This document shows, one piece after another, positions 52,414 to 61,956 of a stretch of DNA of 64,000 nucleotides. The notes beneath the pieces were generated by a model. It made no database searches. It was not told where the DNA came from and saw only the letters and a program-made list of their open reading frames with translations. Numbering within the stretch: position 1 is the first letter of the stretch; each line of letters opens with the position of its first letter. The position numbers were made by a program, and so were the translations under genes. Source of the stretch: Geodermatophilus sp. DSM 45219. GTDB taxonomy: Bacteria > Actinomycetota > Actinomycetes > Mycobacteriales > Geodermatophilaceae. Location: NCBI RefSeq assembly GCF_900104025.1, contig NZ_FNIQ01000002.1:801438-865437 (forward strand), written 5' to 3'.

Positions 52414-53694
52414 GTGCCCACGCAGCAGCAGTCCGGACCGGTCTCCGGGTCCGGCTCCCCCCGGCAGGTGGCGGTGGTCGGAGCCGGGATGGTCGGCCTG
52501 GCCACCGCCTGGTTCCTCCAGGAGGCCGGCGTCGAGGTCACCGTCTACGAACGCGACCACGTGGCCGCCGGTGCGTCCTGGGGCAACGCCGGCTGGCTGA
52601 CCCCGGCGCTCACCGCGCCCCTGCCCGAACCGGCGGTGCTGCGCTACGGGCTGCGTGCCGTGGCCAGCCCGCGGTCACCGGTGTACGTCCCGCTGCGCGC
52701 CGACGGGACGCTGCTGCGCTTCCTCGGCTCCTTCCTCGCGCACAGCACCGCCCGGCGGTGGCGCCGCGGGATGGCCGCGTACGTGCCGCTCAACGAGCGG
52801 GCGCTGGAGGCGTTCGACGTCCTCGCGGCCGGCGGGGTCCCGGCGCGGACGCACCCGGCGCGGCCCTTCCTGGCCTGCTTCCGCCGGGAGCGGGACGCCG
52901 CGCCGCTGCTCGCCGAGCTGGCGGAGATCCGCGCCGCGGGTCAGGGCGTGGACTGCTCCGTCGTCCCGGGTTCGCGGGCGAGGGCGCTGGAGCCGGCGCT
53001 GACCGAGGAGGTCGGAGCCGCGGTGCAGGTCGAGGGCCAGCGGTACCTGCACCCGCCGGAGTACCTGGCCGCCCTCGCACAGGCGGTGCGTGTGCGCGGC
53101 GGCGAGCTGGTCGAGGGCACCGGTGTGCAGGAGCTGCGGGACGAGCCGCGCGGCGTCACCGTCGTCACCGGCGACGGCGAGCGGCAGCGGCACGACGCGG
53201 TCGTCGTCGCCACCGGCGCGCACCTCGGCCGGCTGGCCGGCCGGTTCGGCGTCCGGCAGCCGGTCCAGGCCGGGCGCGGCTACAGCTTCAGCGTCCCCGT
53301 GGCGCAGCGGCCGCGCGGCCCGCTGTACTTCCCGGCCCAGCGGGTGGCCTGCACGCCGCTGGGCGACCGGCTGCGGGTGGCCGGGATGATGGAGTTCCGC
53401 CGTCCCGGTGAGCCGCTGGACCCGCGACGGATCGCCGCGGTCGCCGCCGCCGTCCGGCCCTTCCTGCGCGGGGTCGACCTCGACGACCGGCGCGACGAGT
53501 GGGTCGGCTCCCGCCCGTGCACCCCCGACGGCCTGCCGTTGGTCGGCGCCACCACGTCCCCGAGGGTGTTCGTCGCCGGTGGCCACGGCATGTGGGGCAT
53601 CGCGCTCGGCCCCGCCACCGGGCGGCTGCTGGCCCAGGCCGTCCTCGAGGGCGAGACCCCGCCCGAGCTGGCGCCCCTCGACCCACTCCGCTGA
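52414..53694 (+). CDS. FAD-dependent oxidoreductase (DadA/D-amino-acid dehydrogenase-like)
   Basis: 426 residues of the DAO fold. The FAD motif is VAVVGAGMVGLATAWFLQEA, then AAGASWGNAGWLTPAL, which is typical of DadA-like enzymes. The C-terminus has RPCTPDGLPLVGATTSPRVF and GGHGMWGIALGPATGRLLA. GTG 52414 has AAGGAG 6 nt upstream. Substrate may be a D-amino acid or another secondary amine; no racemase lies nearby. Confidence 0.88.
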   Translation: MPTQQQSGPVSGSGSPRQVAVVGAGMVGLATAWFLQEAGVEVTVYERDHVAAGASWGNAGWLTPALTAPLPEPAVLRYGLRAVASPRSPVYVPLRADGTLLRFLGSFLAHSTARRWRRGMAAYVPLNERALEAFDVLAAGGVPARTHPARPFLACFRRERDAAPLLAELAEIRAAGQGVDCSVVPGSRARALEPALTEEVGAAVQVEGQRYLHPPEYLAALAQAVRVRGGELVEGTGVQELRDEPRGVTVVTGDGERQRHDAVVVATGAHLGRLAGRFGVRQPVQAGRGYSFSVPVAQRPRGPLYFPAQRVACTPLGDRLRVAGMMEFRRPGEPLDPRRIAAVAAAVRPFLRGVDLDDRRDEWVGSRPCTPDGLPLVGATTSPRVFVAGGHGMWGIALGPATGRLLAQAVLEGETPPELAPLDPLR

Positions 53695-53719
53695 CCGCCA
53701 CCCTCCCGAGGAGTCCCCC

Positions 53720-54166
53720 GTGCTGCACGCCCCCGCCCGCACCCGGTTGCTGACCGTCACGGCACTCCCGCCCGCCGGGCCGGGTCACGTCGTGGTCGAG
53801 GTGGAGGGCGCGGTCGACGCGCACACGGCTCCCCTGCTCGACGCGTGCCTGGCCACCCAGACCCGCCGGAGCGGACTCGCCACGCTGACGGTCGACATGC
53901 GGCGGGTGACCTCCCTGGCCGCCGCCGGCATCCCCGTGCTGGCCCGGGCACGGCGACGGTGCCGGCTGCGGGGAGCGCGGCTGGCGGTCGTACCCGACGC
54001 CCAGGGCCGCGTGCTGCGCCCGCTCCGGGCCTGCGGGCTCGACGACCTCCTCCCCGGGTCGGCGGGTGCCGCGCCGGCCGGGAGTCGCGTCCTCCCGTCG
54101 GCGGCGCCGTCCCGCAACGGTGCGCGGCAGAGCGCGCGGCGAGGTCGGAGACGACCGTGCCGGTGA
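53720..54166 (+). CDS. STAS-domain protein (anti-sigma factor antagonist-like)
   Basis: 148 residues. A STAS fold spans about 10-115 (VVVEVEGAVDAHTAPLLDAC, then LTVDMRRVTSLAAAGIPVLA). The usual phosphorylated Ser lies in DxSxxxS-type loops; here the loop reads RRVTSLAAAG with Thr and Ser. The tail is Arg-rich. GTG 53720 has GAGGAG upstream and follows the DadA-like gene by 25 bp, so it may share its transcript. Confidence 0.8.
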   Translation: MLHAPARTRLLTVTALPPAGPGHVVVEVEGAVDAHTAPLLDACLATQTRRSGLATLTVDMRRVTSLAAAGIPVLARARRRCRLRGARLAVVPDAQGRVLRPLRACGLDDLLPGSAGAAPAGSRVLPSAAPSRNGARQSARRGRRRPCR

Positions 54167-54445
54167 GCGGAGGCAGCCGGCCGCCGCTGCGGATGCGCCC
54201 GCAGGCCGCGGCCCACCGGTTGCGGGAGCGCCCGGCCTCGGCCAGCTCCGGCACGCCGCCCCCGCCCGGCCGCAGGTCGCCGCGGCGGGTGCTGAGCATG
54301 CTGGTGGTCTCGTCGCCCGGCCGGCACCCCGGAGACGACCAGCACCACGGTGCCCCCACCACCGACGGCGGTGCACGCTGGCACTGCCGGTGGCCGGCGA
54401 CGGCGGCCGACCACACGGCGATCCGGACGGGGTGAGGGAGGGGAC

Positions 54446-55675
54446 GTGACACGCAGCCGGAGAGGTGCAGCAGCCGGCCCCGCCGCGAGCCCCCCGGAGA
54501 CCGACCTCTGGCTGGAGTCGGTGGCCAGGACCGCGGCCGCCGCCAGCCGGGCGCCGGTCGACCTGCTCGGCGAGTACCTGCCGATGCTGGCCGACGCGGC
54601 CATCAACGGCCGCCGTCCGGAGACCTGGGAGCTCGAGGCGGTCCAGGAGCTGGGGCGGCAGGCGGCCGCACAGGGCGTCGCCGCACGGCGGGCCGTCGAC
54701 CTCTACCTGTCCGCGGCGTGGCGCCTGTGGCGGGAGCTGCCCGTGGTCGTGCGGTCGAACGACCCGGAGACGGTGCGCCACGCCGCCGAGGCGGTCCTCC
54801 GCGTCCTGGACGACGCGGTGGGGGTGCTCGTCGACGGCCACCAGTCGGAGCGGCGGGAGATGATCCGGCACGAGGAGGCACTGCGCCGCGAGTTCGTCGA
54901 CGACCTGCTCCGGGGGGACGCCGACGTCTCGCGGATGGTGGAACGAGCCGAGCCGTTCGGCATCGACCTGGGCAAGCCCCACCACGTCGCCCTCGCCGAC
55001 CTCCGGGACGGCGCAGGCGCGATCGACCGGGCCGCCACCCTGCTGGAACGGGCCGTCGTCCACGGGTTCGGTGATCGTGACGTGCTGGTCGCGACCAAGG
55101 ACGGGCGCGTGGTGGTCGTCGTCCCGGGGACGCCGGCCGTGGCTCCGTCCTCGAGACGGTCCGCCGACGTCGGCGCCGTCGTCCACCAGGAACTCGAGCG
55201 GCTGAGACCGGGCGAGCGCTGGCGCGTGGCGGCCGGCCGCGCGTTCCCGGGCGCGTACGGGGTCGCCCGCTCCTACGAGGAGGCGCGCGAGGCCCTGGCG
55301 ATCGCCGGCCGGCTGGACCTGGACGCCGCCGTCGTCGACGCCCGCGACCTCCTCGTGTACCGGGTGCTGGGTCGCGACCAGGCGGCGATCGTCGACCTCG
55401 TCCGCGACGTGCTGGGACCGCTGGACCGGGCCCGCGGTGGTGCCGGGGTGCTGCTCGACACCCTGGACGCGTACTTCCGTGCGGGGGACGTCGCCACCGG
55501 AGCCGCCCGGCGGTTGCACGTCTCGGTCCGCACGGTGACCTACCGCCTGTCCCGGGTGGCGCAGCTGACCGGCCACAGCGTCTCGAGACCCGATCAGCGG
55601 TTCGCGCTCAACGCGGCCGTGCTGGGCGCGCGCCTGCTCGAGTGGCCGGCCACTCCCCTGCCGACCGAACCGTGA
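54446..55675 (+). CDS. PucR/CdaR-type transcriptional regulator
   Basis: 409 residues. A helical N-terminal part and GGDEF-like middle domain precede the C-terminal PucR helix-turn-helix (YFRAGDVATGAARRLHVSVR, then TVTYRLSRVAQLTGH). GTG 54446 has GGGAGGGG 3-10 nt upstream. Target genes are unknown; the DadA-like gene upstream is a possible target, since PucR-type regulators often act on nitrogen compounds. Confidence 0.88.
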   Translation: MTRSRRGAAAGPAASPPETDLWLESVARTAAAASRAPVDLLGEYLPMLADAAINGRRPETWELEAVQELGRQAAAQGVAARRAVDLYLSAAWRLWRELPVVVRSNDPETVRHAAEAVLRVLDDAVGVLVDGHQSERREMIRHEEALRREFVDDLLRGDADVSRMVERAEPFGIDLGKPHHVALADLRDGAGAIDRAATLLERAVVHGFGDRDVLVATKDGRVVVVVPGTPAVAPSSRRSADVGAVVHQELERLRPGERWRVAAGRAFPGAYGVARSYEEAREALAIAGRLDLDAAVVDARDLLVYRVLGRDQAAIVDLVRDVLGPLDRARGGAGVLLDTLDAYFRAGDVATGAARRLHVSVRTVTYRLSRVAQLTGHSVSRPDQRFALNAAVLGARLLEWPATPLPTEP

Positions 55676-55749
55676 CGGCACGGTGACCGTGGCGCGCTCC
55701 GGCCCGGCTCCCGCGGAGCAGGGGGACGACGCGGTCGACGTAACTCCAT

Positions 55750-56673
55750 TCACCCCTCGGCCCGGGGCGGGCGGACCACGGCCACGGGGCACGGGGCGTA
55801 GGTGAGGCAGCGCAGGCCGACCGAGCCCAGCAGCAGGCTCGACCAGCCGGTCCGGCCGCGCGACCCGACCACGAGCAGGTCGGCCGCCTCGGCCACCTGG
55901 GTCAGCACGTCCCAGTCGACGCCCTCGACGGTCTCCGCGCGGACCTGGACACCCGGGGCCCCGTTCCGCCACGCCTCCTGCACGCTCTCCCGGAGGACCT
56001 CGTCGGCCTGCTCGCGCAGGGTGGTGACCGGCCGCGCCCACGGCGGACCGCCGTAACCGGACACCGTGTCCATCCAGGCGTGCACCACGTGCAGCTCGCC
56101 GCCGCGCAGCCGGGCCTCCGCCTGGGCGAACCGGAGCGCGGCCACCGAGCCGGCCGAGCCGTCGACCCCGACCACCACCCGGCTGCCGGGTTGCTGCCAC
56201 AGCACGGCGCCGTGCGTCGAGTCGTCCTCACGGACGACGACGACCGGCCCCCGGGCGTACTGGGCGCACTGCTGGCTGACCGAACCCAGGACCGCACCAC
56301 GCAGGCTGCCCCGGCCGCGGGAGCCAACCACCAGCAGCCCGTCGGCCCCGGCGGTGTCGATCAGCTGCTGGGCCGGCTGCCCGTACCGCACCTCCGGGTG
56401 CACCGGGACGGCCTCGCACCCCGTGGCCGCCGCGACCTCGGCGGCCTCCTCGCCCATCCTCGATAGCACGTCGCGCTCGACGTCGGCGAGGTCCGGCTGC
56501 CCGATCCCCGCGTCGTGGTCGTGCGGCGGCCGCTCCGCCGACCAGACGGTGACCGGCCGCACCGCGCCCCCGCGCAGCCGCGCCTCCTGCAGGCCCCAGG
56601 CCAGCGCGGTGCGCGCACCGGCCGAACCGTCCAGTCCCACCACGACTCCGGTGGTCGTCGCTCCGTCGTCCAT
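55750..56673 (-). CDS. Universal stress protein, two Usp domains
   Basis: 307 residues with two Usp folds. Each carries the ATP-binding pattern G-X2-G-X9-G-S: VGSRGRGSLRGAVLGSVSQ in the first and VGSRGRTGWSSLLLGSVG in the second. Both domains begin with a VVGLDGSAGA/VVGVDGSAGS strand. ATG 56673 is chosen as homology starts at once. Divergent from a small unknown gene that may be coregulated. Confidence 0.92.
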   Translation of the reverse strand: MDDGATTTGVVVGLDGSAGARTALAWGLQEARLRGGAVRPVTVWSAERPPHDHDAGIGQPDLADVERDVLSRMGEEAAEVAAATGCEAVPVHPEVRYGQPAQQLIDTAGADGLLVVGSRGRGSLRGAVLGSVSQQCAQYARGPVVVVREDDSTHGAVLWQQPGSRVVVGVDGSAGSVAALRFAQAEARLRGGELHVVHAWMDTVSGYGGPPWARPVTTLREQADEVLRESVQEAWRNGAPGVQVRAETVEGVDWDVLTQVAEAADLLVVGSRGRTGWSSLLLGSVGLRCLTYAPCPVAVVRPPRAEG

Positions 56674-56908
56674 GGATGCTGCCCTCCGCAGGTGCCTCCG
56701 GTCCGCGATCCGCGGTCCCGCTGACCGGACCCCTACCCACCCGGCGGCCCGATCTCCGACCGGGACCCCCACGGAGCGGTCGAGCAAGCCGGGCCCGCGA
56801 GGCCGGTGACCCACGACGCGACGGTCTCCACTGCCGGACACCGGTGGAGGCGACACTGGACGGCACACCCGGCGGGTTCGTCGCACGACCGCGTGGAGGG
56901 AACGATCC

Positions 56909-57325
56909 GTGAGCGATCAGCCGCACCGGAACGAACCGATGTCCTACCGCTATCCGATGCAGCGACTCGTCGCGGTCCTCGACGACGACGCCGCGGTGGA
57001 CGGGGCACTGCAGCAGCTGGGCAGGACCGGCATCGACCTGTCCACGGTGCACGTGCTCAGTGGGCGGGAGGGAGCGGCCCTGCTCGACCGCCGCGGGGAG
57101 GGACACGGACTCAGGGCGCGTCTGCTGCGGTTGCTGCAGTGGACCTCCGCGGAGAACGACACGCTGGACGTCCACGACCAGGCCCTCCGGGACGGCGGGC
57201 ACGTCCTCTACGTCCCCGTCCGCGGTGAGGACCGCAAGGAGCAGGTCGCCGAGGGGCTGCGGGCGGCCGGCGGGCACCACCTCGTGTACTTCGGGCGCTT
57301 CACGACCGAGAAGCGCTGGATCTGA
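56909..57325 (+). CDS. Hypothetical protein, possibly stress-related
   Basis: 138 residues, soluble. It reads like two small alpha/beta halves (QRLVAVLDDDAAVDGALQQL and GHVLYVPVRGEDRKEQVAEG). The start region VLDDDAAVDGALQQLGRTGI recalls general-stress proteins of the YflT type but the match is loose. GTG 56909 has GGAGGGAAC upstream; ATG 56939 is an alternative. It is divergent from the universal stress gene. Confidence 0.7.
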   Translation: MSDQPHRNEPMSYRYPMQRLVAVLDDDAAVDGALQQLGRTGIDLSTVHVLSGREGAALLDRRGEGHGLRARLLRLLQWTSAENDTLDVHDQALRDGGHVLYVPVRGEDRKEQVAEGLRAAGGHHLVYFGRFTTEKRWI

Positions 57326-57428
57326 CCGGTCGGCCGACCCCACCCCACCGCAGCACCGCCGGAGCGCCTGCGGACCCGCGCCGGTCGGGCCACCGCCGCC
57401 CGCTCCGCACGGTCTCCTGGTGCGTCGG

Positions 57429-59135
57429 TCAGAACCTGCGGCCCAGGCGCATCGGCCACGGACGGCCGTCGGGGTCGTAGGCCAGGTCGTAGACCGGGGT
57501 GGTCAGCCACCGCCGCAGCGTCCCGCCGCCCGTGCGCCGGGGATGGGATCGCAGGCGTCCGCGCGGGCGTGGTCCGACGCCCCCGGCGGCGTGCCAGGCG
57601 TCCAGCTCCTCGGCGGCCCGGCGCATCGCCGGCCCGGCGCGGTCCGGGTCGAGCAGGTCGGCGTCCTCGCCCTCGGCGCGGTCCAGGTGCTCGCGCATCA
57701 GGGCCAGCCGCAGCTCCCGGGCGAACGCCCGGGCGCCGTCCCCCAGCCCGCCCGGGTCGACCGGCTCCCGGCCGTCCAGCTGCTCGTCGAGCACGGCCGC
57801 GGTGAGCTCGGAGTCGTGCGTCCAGGACCGCCGGTTGAGGTTGGCGCTGCCGACCGCCGCCCACACGTCGTCGACGACGCAGACCTTGGCGTGCACGTAG
57901 ACCGGGCGGGCCGCGCCGTTCTCCAGGTCGAACAGGTGCACCCGGTCCCCGCCGGCCTCCACGACCGTCCGCCAGGCCGAGTTCTGCCCGAGCAGCGAGG
58001 CGGCGAAGTCGAACCGCCCCTCCCGGTCGACGTACCGCGGGACGACGGCGATCAGCCGCAGCTCCGGTGCGCGGCGCAGGGCGGCGGCGAAGATCCGCGC
58101 GACGTCCGGCGACCACAGGTACTGGTCCTCCACGTACACCAGCCGGCAGGCGCGGGCCAGCGCCTTGGCGTACCCCCGGGCCACGCTGCGCTCCCCGCGC
58201 GGGGCGAACGGGTACGCCGGACGCCGTCGCGGGTAGCTGCACAGCAGCTGGACGGCGCAGGTGCCGGCGGGTGCCGGAGGTGGCGCCGTGGCCGGGAGCG
58301 GGCGGGCGGCACGGGGCAGACCGCCGATCCGGTCCGGGACCGTGTGCCACGGCCACCGGGTCAGCCGGGCCGGGTCCGCCCACCGCTGCCGGAACACCGC
58401 CTCCACGTCGCGGACCGCCGGCCCCCGCAGTCGCAGCTGGACGTCGTGCCAGGCCGGCGTCGGGCCGTACACCGCGGAGAACGGCCGGGTCTGCCGGTCG
58501 CCGGGGTGCGCGCCGCCGTCCCGCCGGCCGCGGGCGGTGTCGATGCCGCCGACGAAGGCCACCGCGCCGCCGGGTCCACCGCCGCCGTCCAGGCCGGTGC
58601 GGACGACGAACTTCTGGTGGTGGCTGCCCATCGCCCGCACCCTGTGATCGAGCAGGACCTGCCCGCCGGCCGCGGTCACGGCACGGGCGAGGTCGCGGTT
58701 GGCCCGGTGGGAGTAGCCGAGCAGCTCGGAGTGGGAACGCCACAGCAGTCCCCGCACCACCGCACCGCGAGTCGCCGCGCCGGCCAGCGCTGCCCCGATC
58801 GAGGGTCCCCCGTCGTCCAGCAGCTCGTCGGGGTCGGCCCGCCAGCCGGCGAACAGGACCGCGTCGTCCGGGCCCGCCCCCGCCAGCGCCTGCGCGAGCG
58901 CCGGGAGGTACGCGCGGCCGTCGACGAGGGCGCGGACGTCGTTCCCCCCGCTCCACGCGGGCACCCCGGCGGCGTCGTTGCCGCGCTGCTCGTCGGTCAG
59001 CAGCCACGGGTGTCCCCCTCCCCGCAGCCCCCCGGTCCAGCGCGGCTCCCGTCGTGGCAGCGTCGCGGCTCGCACCCTGGCGAGGTACTGGTCCCTGCGG
59101 CGGCCGGTGTCCCGTGGGCACATGGCCGGGCGCAT
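57429..59135 (-). CDS. Phospholipase D-like protein
   Basis: 568 residues with two PLD motifs. The second, VHAKVCVVDDVWAAVGSANL, is a full HxKx4D. The first, GSHHQKFVVRTGLD, has His and Lys but Thr where the Asp is expected, so the active site is not standard. Arg/Pro-rich C-terminus; no clear signal peptide. Substrate unknown: a phospholipase or cardiolipin-synthase-like role is possible. ATG 59135 is the first start of the homologous frame; ATG 59123 is close behind. Confidence 0.82.
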   Translation of the reverse strand: MRPAMCPRDTGRRRDQYLARVRAATLPRREPRWTGGLRGGGHPWLLTDEQRGNDAAGVPAWSGGNDVRALVDGRAYLPALAQALAGAGPDDAVLFAGWRADPDELLDDGGPSIGAALAGAATRGAVVRGLLWRSHSELLGYSHRANRDLARAVTAAGGQVLLDHRVRAMGSHHQKFVVRTGLDGGGGPGGAVAFVGGIDTARGRRDGGAHPGDRQTRPFSAVYGPTPAWHDVQLRLRGPAVRDVEAVFRQRWADPARLTRWPWHTVPDRIGGLPRAARPLPATAPPPAPAGTCAVQLLCSYPRRRPAYPFAPRGERSVARGYAKALARACRLVYVEDQYLWSPDVARIFAAALRRAPELRLIAVVPRYVDREGRFDFAASLLGQNSAWRTVVEAGGDRVHLFDLENGAARPVYVHAKVCVVDDVWAAVGSANLNRRSWTHDSELTAAVLDEQLDGREPVDPGGLGDGARAFARELRLALMREHLDRAEGEDADLLDPDRAGPAMRRAAEELDAWHAAGGVGPRPRGRLRSHPRRTGGGTLRRWLTTPVYDLAYDPDGRPWPMRLGRRF

Positions 59136-59224
59136 ACCCCGGCGGCGGGTCGGAGAGGCGACGCCCCACCGATCGGGATCCGCCCGCGACGTTGGCCCGG
59201 TCCGCGCGCGGGTAGGACGACCGC

Positions 59225-59407
59225 ATGGCAGCGAGACTGGTCCGCCCCCGCTCGCAGCGGGTGATCGCCGGTGTCTGTGCGGCGCTGGCCAACCGGTTCG
59301 GCATCTCCCGCGCGCTCGTGCGCGTGGGTTTCGTGCTGTTCGGCCTCTTCGGTGTCGGCGAGATCGTCTACATCGCGCTCTGGATCGTCATCCCCAAGGA
59401 GCCGTGA
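59225..59407 (+). CDS. PspC-domain membrane protein
   Basis: 60-residue single-domain PspC protein: SQRVIAGVCAALANRFGISR followed by one long membrane segment (VGFVLFGLFGVGEIVYIALW). PspC modules take part in envelope stress responses. Divergent from the PLD gene (89 bp). It is at the full length for stand-alone PspC proteins. Confidence 0.9.
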   Translation: MAARLVRPRSQRVIAGVCAALANRFGISRALVRVGFVLFGLFGVGEIVYIALWIVIPKEP

Positions 59408-59462
59408 GCCCCCGGCCCGCCGCGGGTCGTGGGGGACGTCCGTCGTCCGGAGGGAGCAGGCC

Positions 59463-60785
59463 ATGGCACCGAGCCCGGCCGTCGGGTCGGTCCTGGCCGG
59501 CCTGGAGGGCACGCGGACCTGGCAGGAGCAGCTGTACCGGGAACTCCACCGGCACCCGGAGCTGTCCCACCAGGAGCACCGGACGGCGGGGCTGGTCGCC
59601 CACCGGCTGCGGGCAGCCGGCTACGACGTCCACGAGGGGGTCGGCGGCACCGGCGTGGTCGGGCTGCTGCGCAACGGCGAGGGCCCGGTGGTGCTGCTGC
59701 GGGCGGACATGGACGCGCTGCCGGTGCGCGAGGCGACCGGGCTGCCCTACGCCAGCGCGGTGACCGCTCCCGACGCGGACGGCAACGAGGTGCCGGTGAT
59801 GCACGCCTGCGGGCACGACGTGCACGTGGCCTGCCTGGCCGGCGCCGCGCAGTTGCTCGCCGACGGCAGGGAGCACTGGAGCGGGAGCGTGGTCCTGGTC
59901 TGCCAACCCGCCGAGGAGACCGGCGACGGGGCCCGGGGGATGGTCGAGGGCGGGCTCCGCGAGCTGGTCCCCACACCACAGGTGGCGCTGGCCCAGCACG
60001 TGATGCCGCTGCCCGCGGGTCGGGTCGGCACCCGTCCCGGCCCGGCGCTGTCCGCGGCGGACAGCATGCGGATCACCCTGTACGGGCGCGGTGCCCACGG
60101 CTCGATGCCGCACGCCGCGGTCGACCCGGTGGTGCTGGCCGCGATGGTCGTGGTCCGGCTGCAGACCGTCGTCTCCCGCGAGGTGCCGCCCGGGGAGACG
60201 GCGGTGCTCACGGTGGGCAGCATCCGGGCCGGCACGACGAGCAACGTGATCCCCGGCGAGGCGGTGCTGCAGCTCAACGTCCGCACCTACACCGACGCGA
60301 CCCGCACCACGGTGCTCGACGCGATCCAGCGGATCGTCCGCGCCGAGTGCGCGGCATCGAACTGCCCGCGGGAGCCGGAGTTCGAGCTGTTCGACCGGTT
60401 CCCGCTGACCGACAACGACGCCGCCGCCACCGACCGGGTGGCCTCGGCGTTCGGCGAGTTCTTCGGCGACCGTGCCGGTCCGGTGGGGCAGCAGTCGGCC
60501 AGCGAGGACTTCAGCGACATCCCCGTCGCGCTGGGCGTGCCCTACACCTACTGGTTCATCGGCGGCATCGATCCGGGCCGCTACGAGGAGGCGGCGCAGG
60601 CCGGCCGGGTCTCCCAGGACGTCCCGGTCAACCACTCGGCCGACTTCGCGCCGGTCGTGCAGCCGACGCTGGACACCGGGACGCAGGCGCTGGTGGTCGC
60701 CGCACTCGCCTGGCTGGCGGCCGGACACCCGGACGGCGCCGGTCACTCGTCGTCCGGGGTCGGCGCCGGGGGCGCCAGCGGATAG
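59463..60785 (+). CDS. M20-family amidohydrolase
   Basis: 440-residue metallo-aminoacylase/carboxypeptidase of the M20D type. It shows LLRADMDALPV, HACGHDVHVACLAGAA, QPAEETGDGARGM and a dimerisation domain with GRGAHGSMPHAAVDPV. No signal peptide. ATG 59463 has GGAGGGAGCAGG upstream. Its end overlaps the TRIC-type gene on the other strand by 43 bp. Substrate is likely an N-acyl amino acid, not determined. Confidence 0.92.
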   Translation: MAPSPAVGSVLAGLEGTRTWQEQLYRELHRHPELSHQEHRTAGLVAHRLRAAGYDVHEGVGGTGVVGLLRNGEGPVVLLRADMDALPVREATGLPYASAVTAPDADGNEVPVMHACGHDVHVACLAGAAQLLADGREHWSGSVVLVCQPAEETGDGARGMVEGGLRELVPTPQVALAQHVMPLPAGRVGTRPGPALSAADSMRITLYGRGAHGSMPHAAVDPVVLAAMVVVRLQTVVSREVPPGETAVLTVGSIRAGTTSNVIPGEAVLQLNVRTYTDATRTTVLDAIQRIVRAECAASNCPREPEFELFDRFPLTDNDAAATDRVASAFGEFFGDRAGPVGQQSASEDFSDIPVALGVPYTYWFIGGIDPGRYEEAAQAGRVSQDVPVNHSADFAPVVQPTLDTGTQALVVAALAWLAAGHPDGAGHSSSGVGAGGASG

Positions 60786-61390
60786 GGCGCGTTGAGGCCG
60801 AACCGCACGCCCAGCATGCGGATGGCGAAGCAGAGGGCTGCGCCGGTGATCGCGGCCGCCGTGACGCCCACCTCCAACCGGCTGAGGACGACGAGCGCGG
60901 TGGCGCCGATGAATGCCGGGATGGCGTAGAGCTCGCTGGTGAGGACGAACGGGATGCGGCGGATCATCACGTCACGCAACGTGCCGCCGCCGACGGCGGT
61001 GATGCCGCCGACGATGACCGCCTGCGCCGGGCCGAAGCCGAGGACGATGGCCTTGCTGGCGCCGGTGACCGCGAACAGGCTCAGCCCGGCGGCGTCCAGC
61101 ACGGTGATCGGCGTGTTCAGCCTCTCCAGGTGACGGCCGAAGACGAAGGCGACGAGGCCACCGCCGGCGGCCACGGCCAGGTAGCGCCAGTCGACGAAGG
61201 TGGCCGGGGGCAGGCTGTCGAGCAGGACGTCGCGGATGGTGCCGCCACCGAGCGCGGTGATCATGCCGAGGGTGACCACCCCGACGATGTCCAGACGCGC
61301 CGTGCGCAGCGCGGTCAGGGCGCCGTTCAGGGCGAAGGCGAAGGTCCCGACCAGGTCCAGGACGAGCAGCAGCGTCGCTTCCAGGGGCAC
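60743..61390 (-). CDS. TRIC-type cation channel family protein (UPF0126)
   Basis: 215-residue seven-helix membrane protein formed by two repeated halves. Each has the signature glycine-rich motif, TALGGGTIRDVLLDSLPP and TAVGGGTLRDVMIRRIPFVL. Bacterial members are trimeric cation channels. GTG 61390 is used because homology begins at LEATLLLVLDLVGTFAFA. It overlaps the M20 gene tail-to-tail by 43 bp. Confidence 0.92.
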   Translation of the reverse strand: MPLEATLLLVLDLVGTFAFALNGALTALRTARLDIVGVVTLGMITALGGGTIRDVLLDSLPPATFVDWRYLAVAAGGGLVAFVFGRHLERLNTPITVLDAAGLSLFAVTGASKAIVLGFGPAQAVIVGGITAVGGGTLRDVMIRRIPFVLTSELYAIPAFIGATALVVLSRLEVGVTAAAITGAALCFAIRMLGVRFGLNAPYPLAPPAPTPDDE

Positions 61391-61527
61391 GGTGCGCAGT
61401 GTTCCCCGGGGTGGACCGCGCCGGGCACGGCGGTCCGGAGCCGCGCCGACGGAGCCGCTGCGGACCGGGCGCGCGTGACCCGGTGTCGCGCGGTCACCGG
61501 TGCCCCGCGTGCTGGTGTACTCGCGCG

Positions 61528-61950
61528 GTGGAGCTGAGGGCCCTGCTGCGCGCGCGTGTCGCACATGCGCTGCTCGGACTGGTCCCCGCGGGGACCGGGG
61601 TCGAGGTCTGGCAGGACGAGGCCGTGCCTCCGTGGCTCGCCGCGACCCTCGCCCCTGCGCTCGTGGTCCTCGGGGTGCTCGTCGCCGTCCGTGCGCTCCG
61701 GATGGGGCTGACGTGCCGGGACGGGACCGCCCTCGTGCAGGGCCTCCTCCTCAGCCGGGCGGTGCCGCGGGTGGCCGTCACCGAGGTCACGGACTTCCCG
61801 GCGCTGCGCTGGCAGGACGCGACCGGCCGGCGCCGGTGGACGCCGCTCTCCTGCTTCGGTACGACCGGAGGTGTGCTCCAGTCCGTGCGGGACCACAACA
61901 GCGAACAGCTCGGGATCCTGCGCCGGTGGGTCTGCCACGGTTCCAGCTGA
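61528..61950 (+). CDS. Small membrane protein (PH-like)
   Basis: 140 residues. One hydrophobic segment (LAATLAPALVVLGVLVAV) is followed by a beta-rich part (MGLTCRDGTALVQGLLLSRA, then VPRVAVTEVTDFPALRW) that recalls the bacterial PH domain of small actinobacterial membrane proteins. GTG 61528 starts ELRALLRARVAHAL. The ribosome site is weak. Convergent with the next gene. Confidence 0.6.
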   Translation: MELRALLRARVAHALLGLVPAGTGVEVWQDEAVPPWLAATLAPALVVLGVLVAVRALRMGLTCRDGTALVQGLLLSRAVPRVAVTEVTDFPALRWQDATGRRRWTPLSCFGTTGGVLQSVRDHNSEQLGILRRWVCHGSS

Positions 61951-61956
61951 CCCGGC

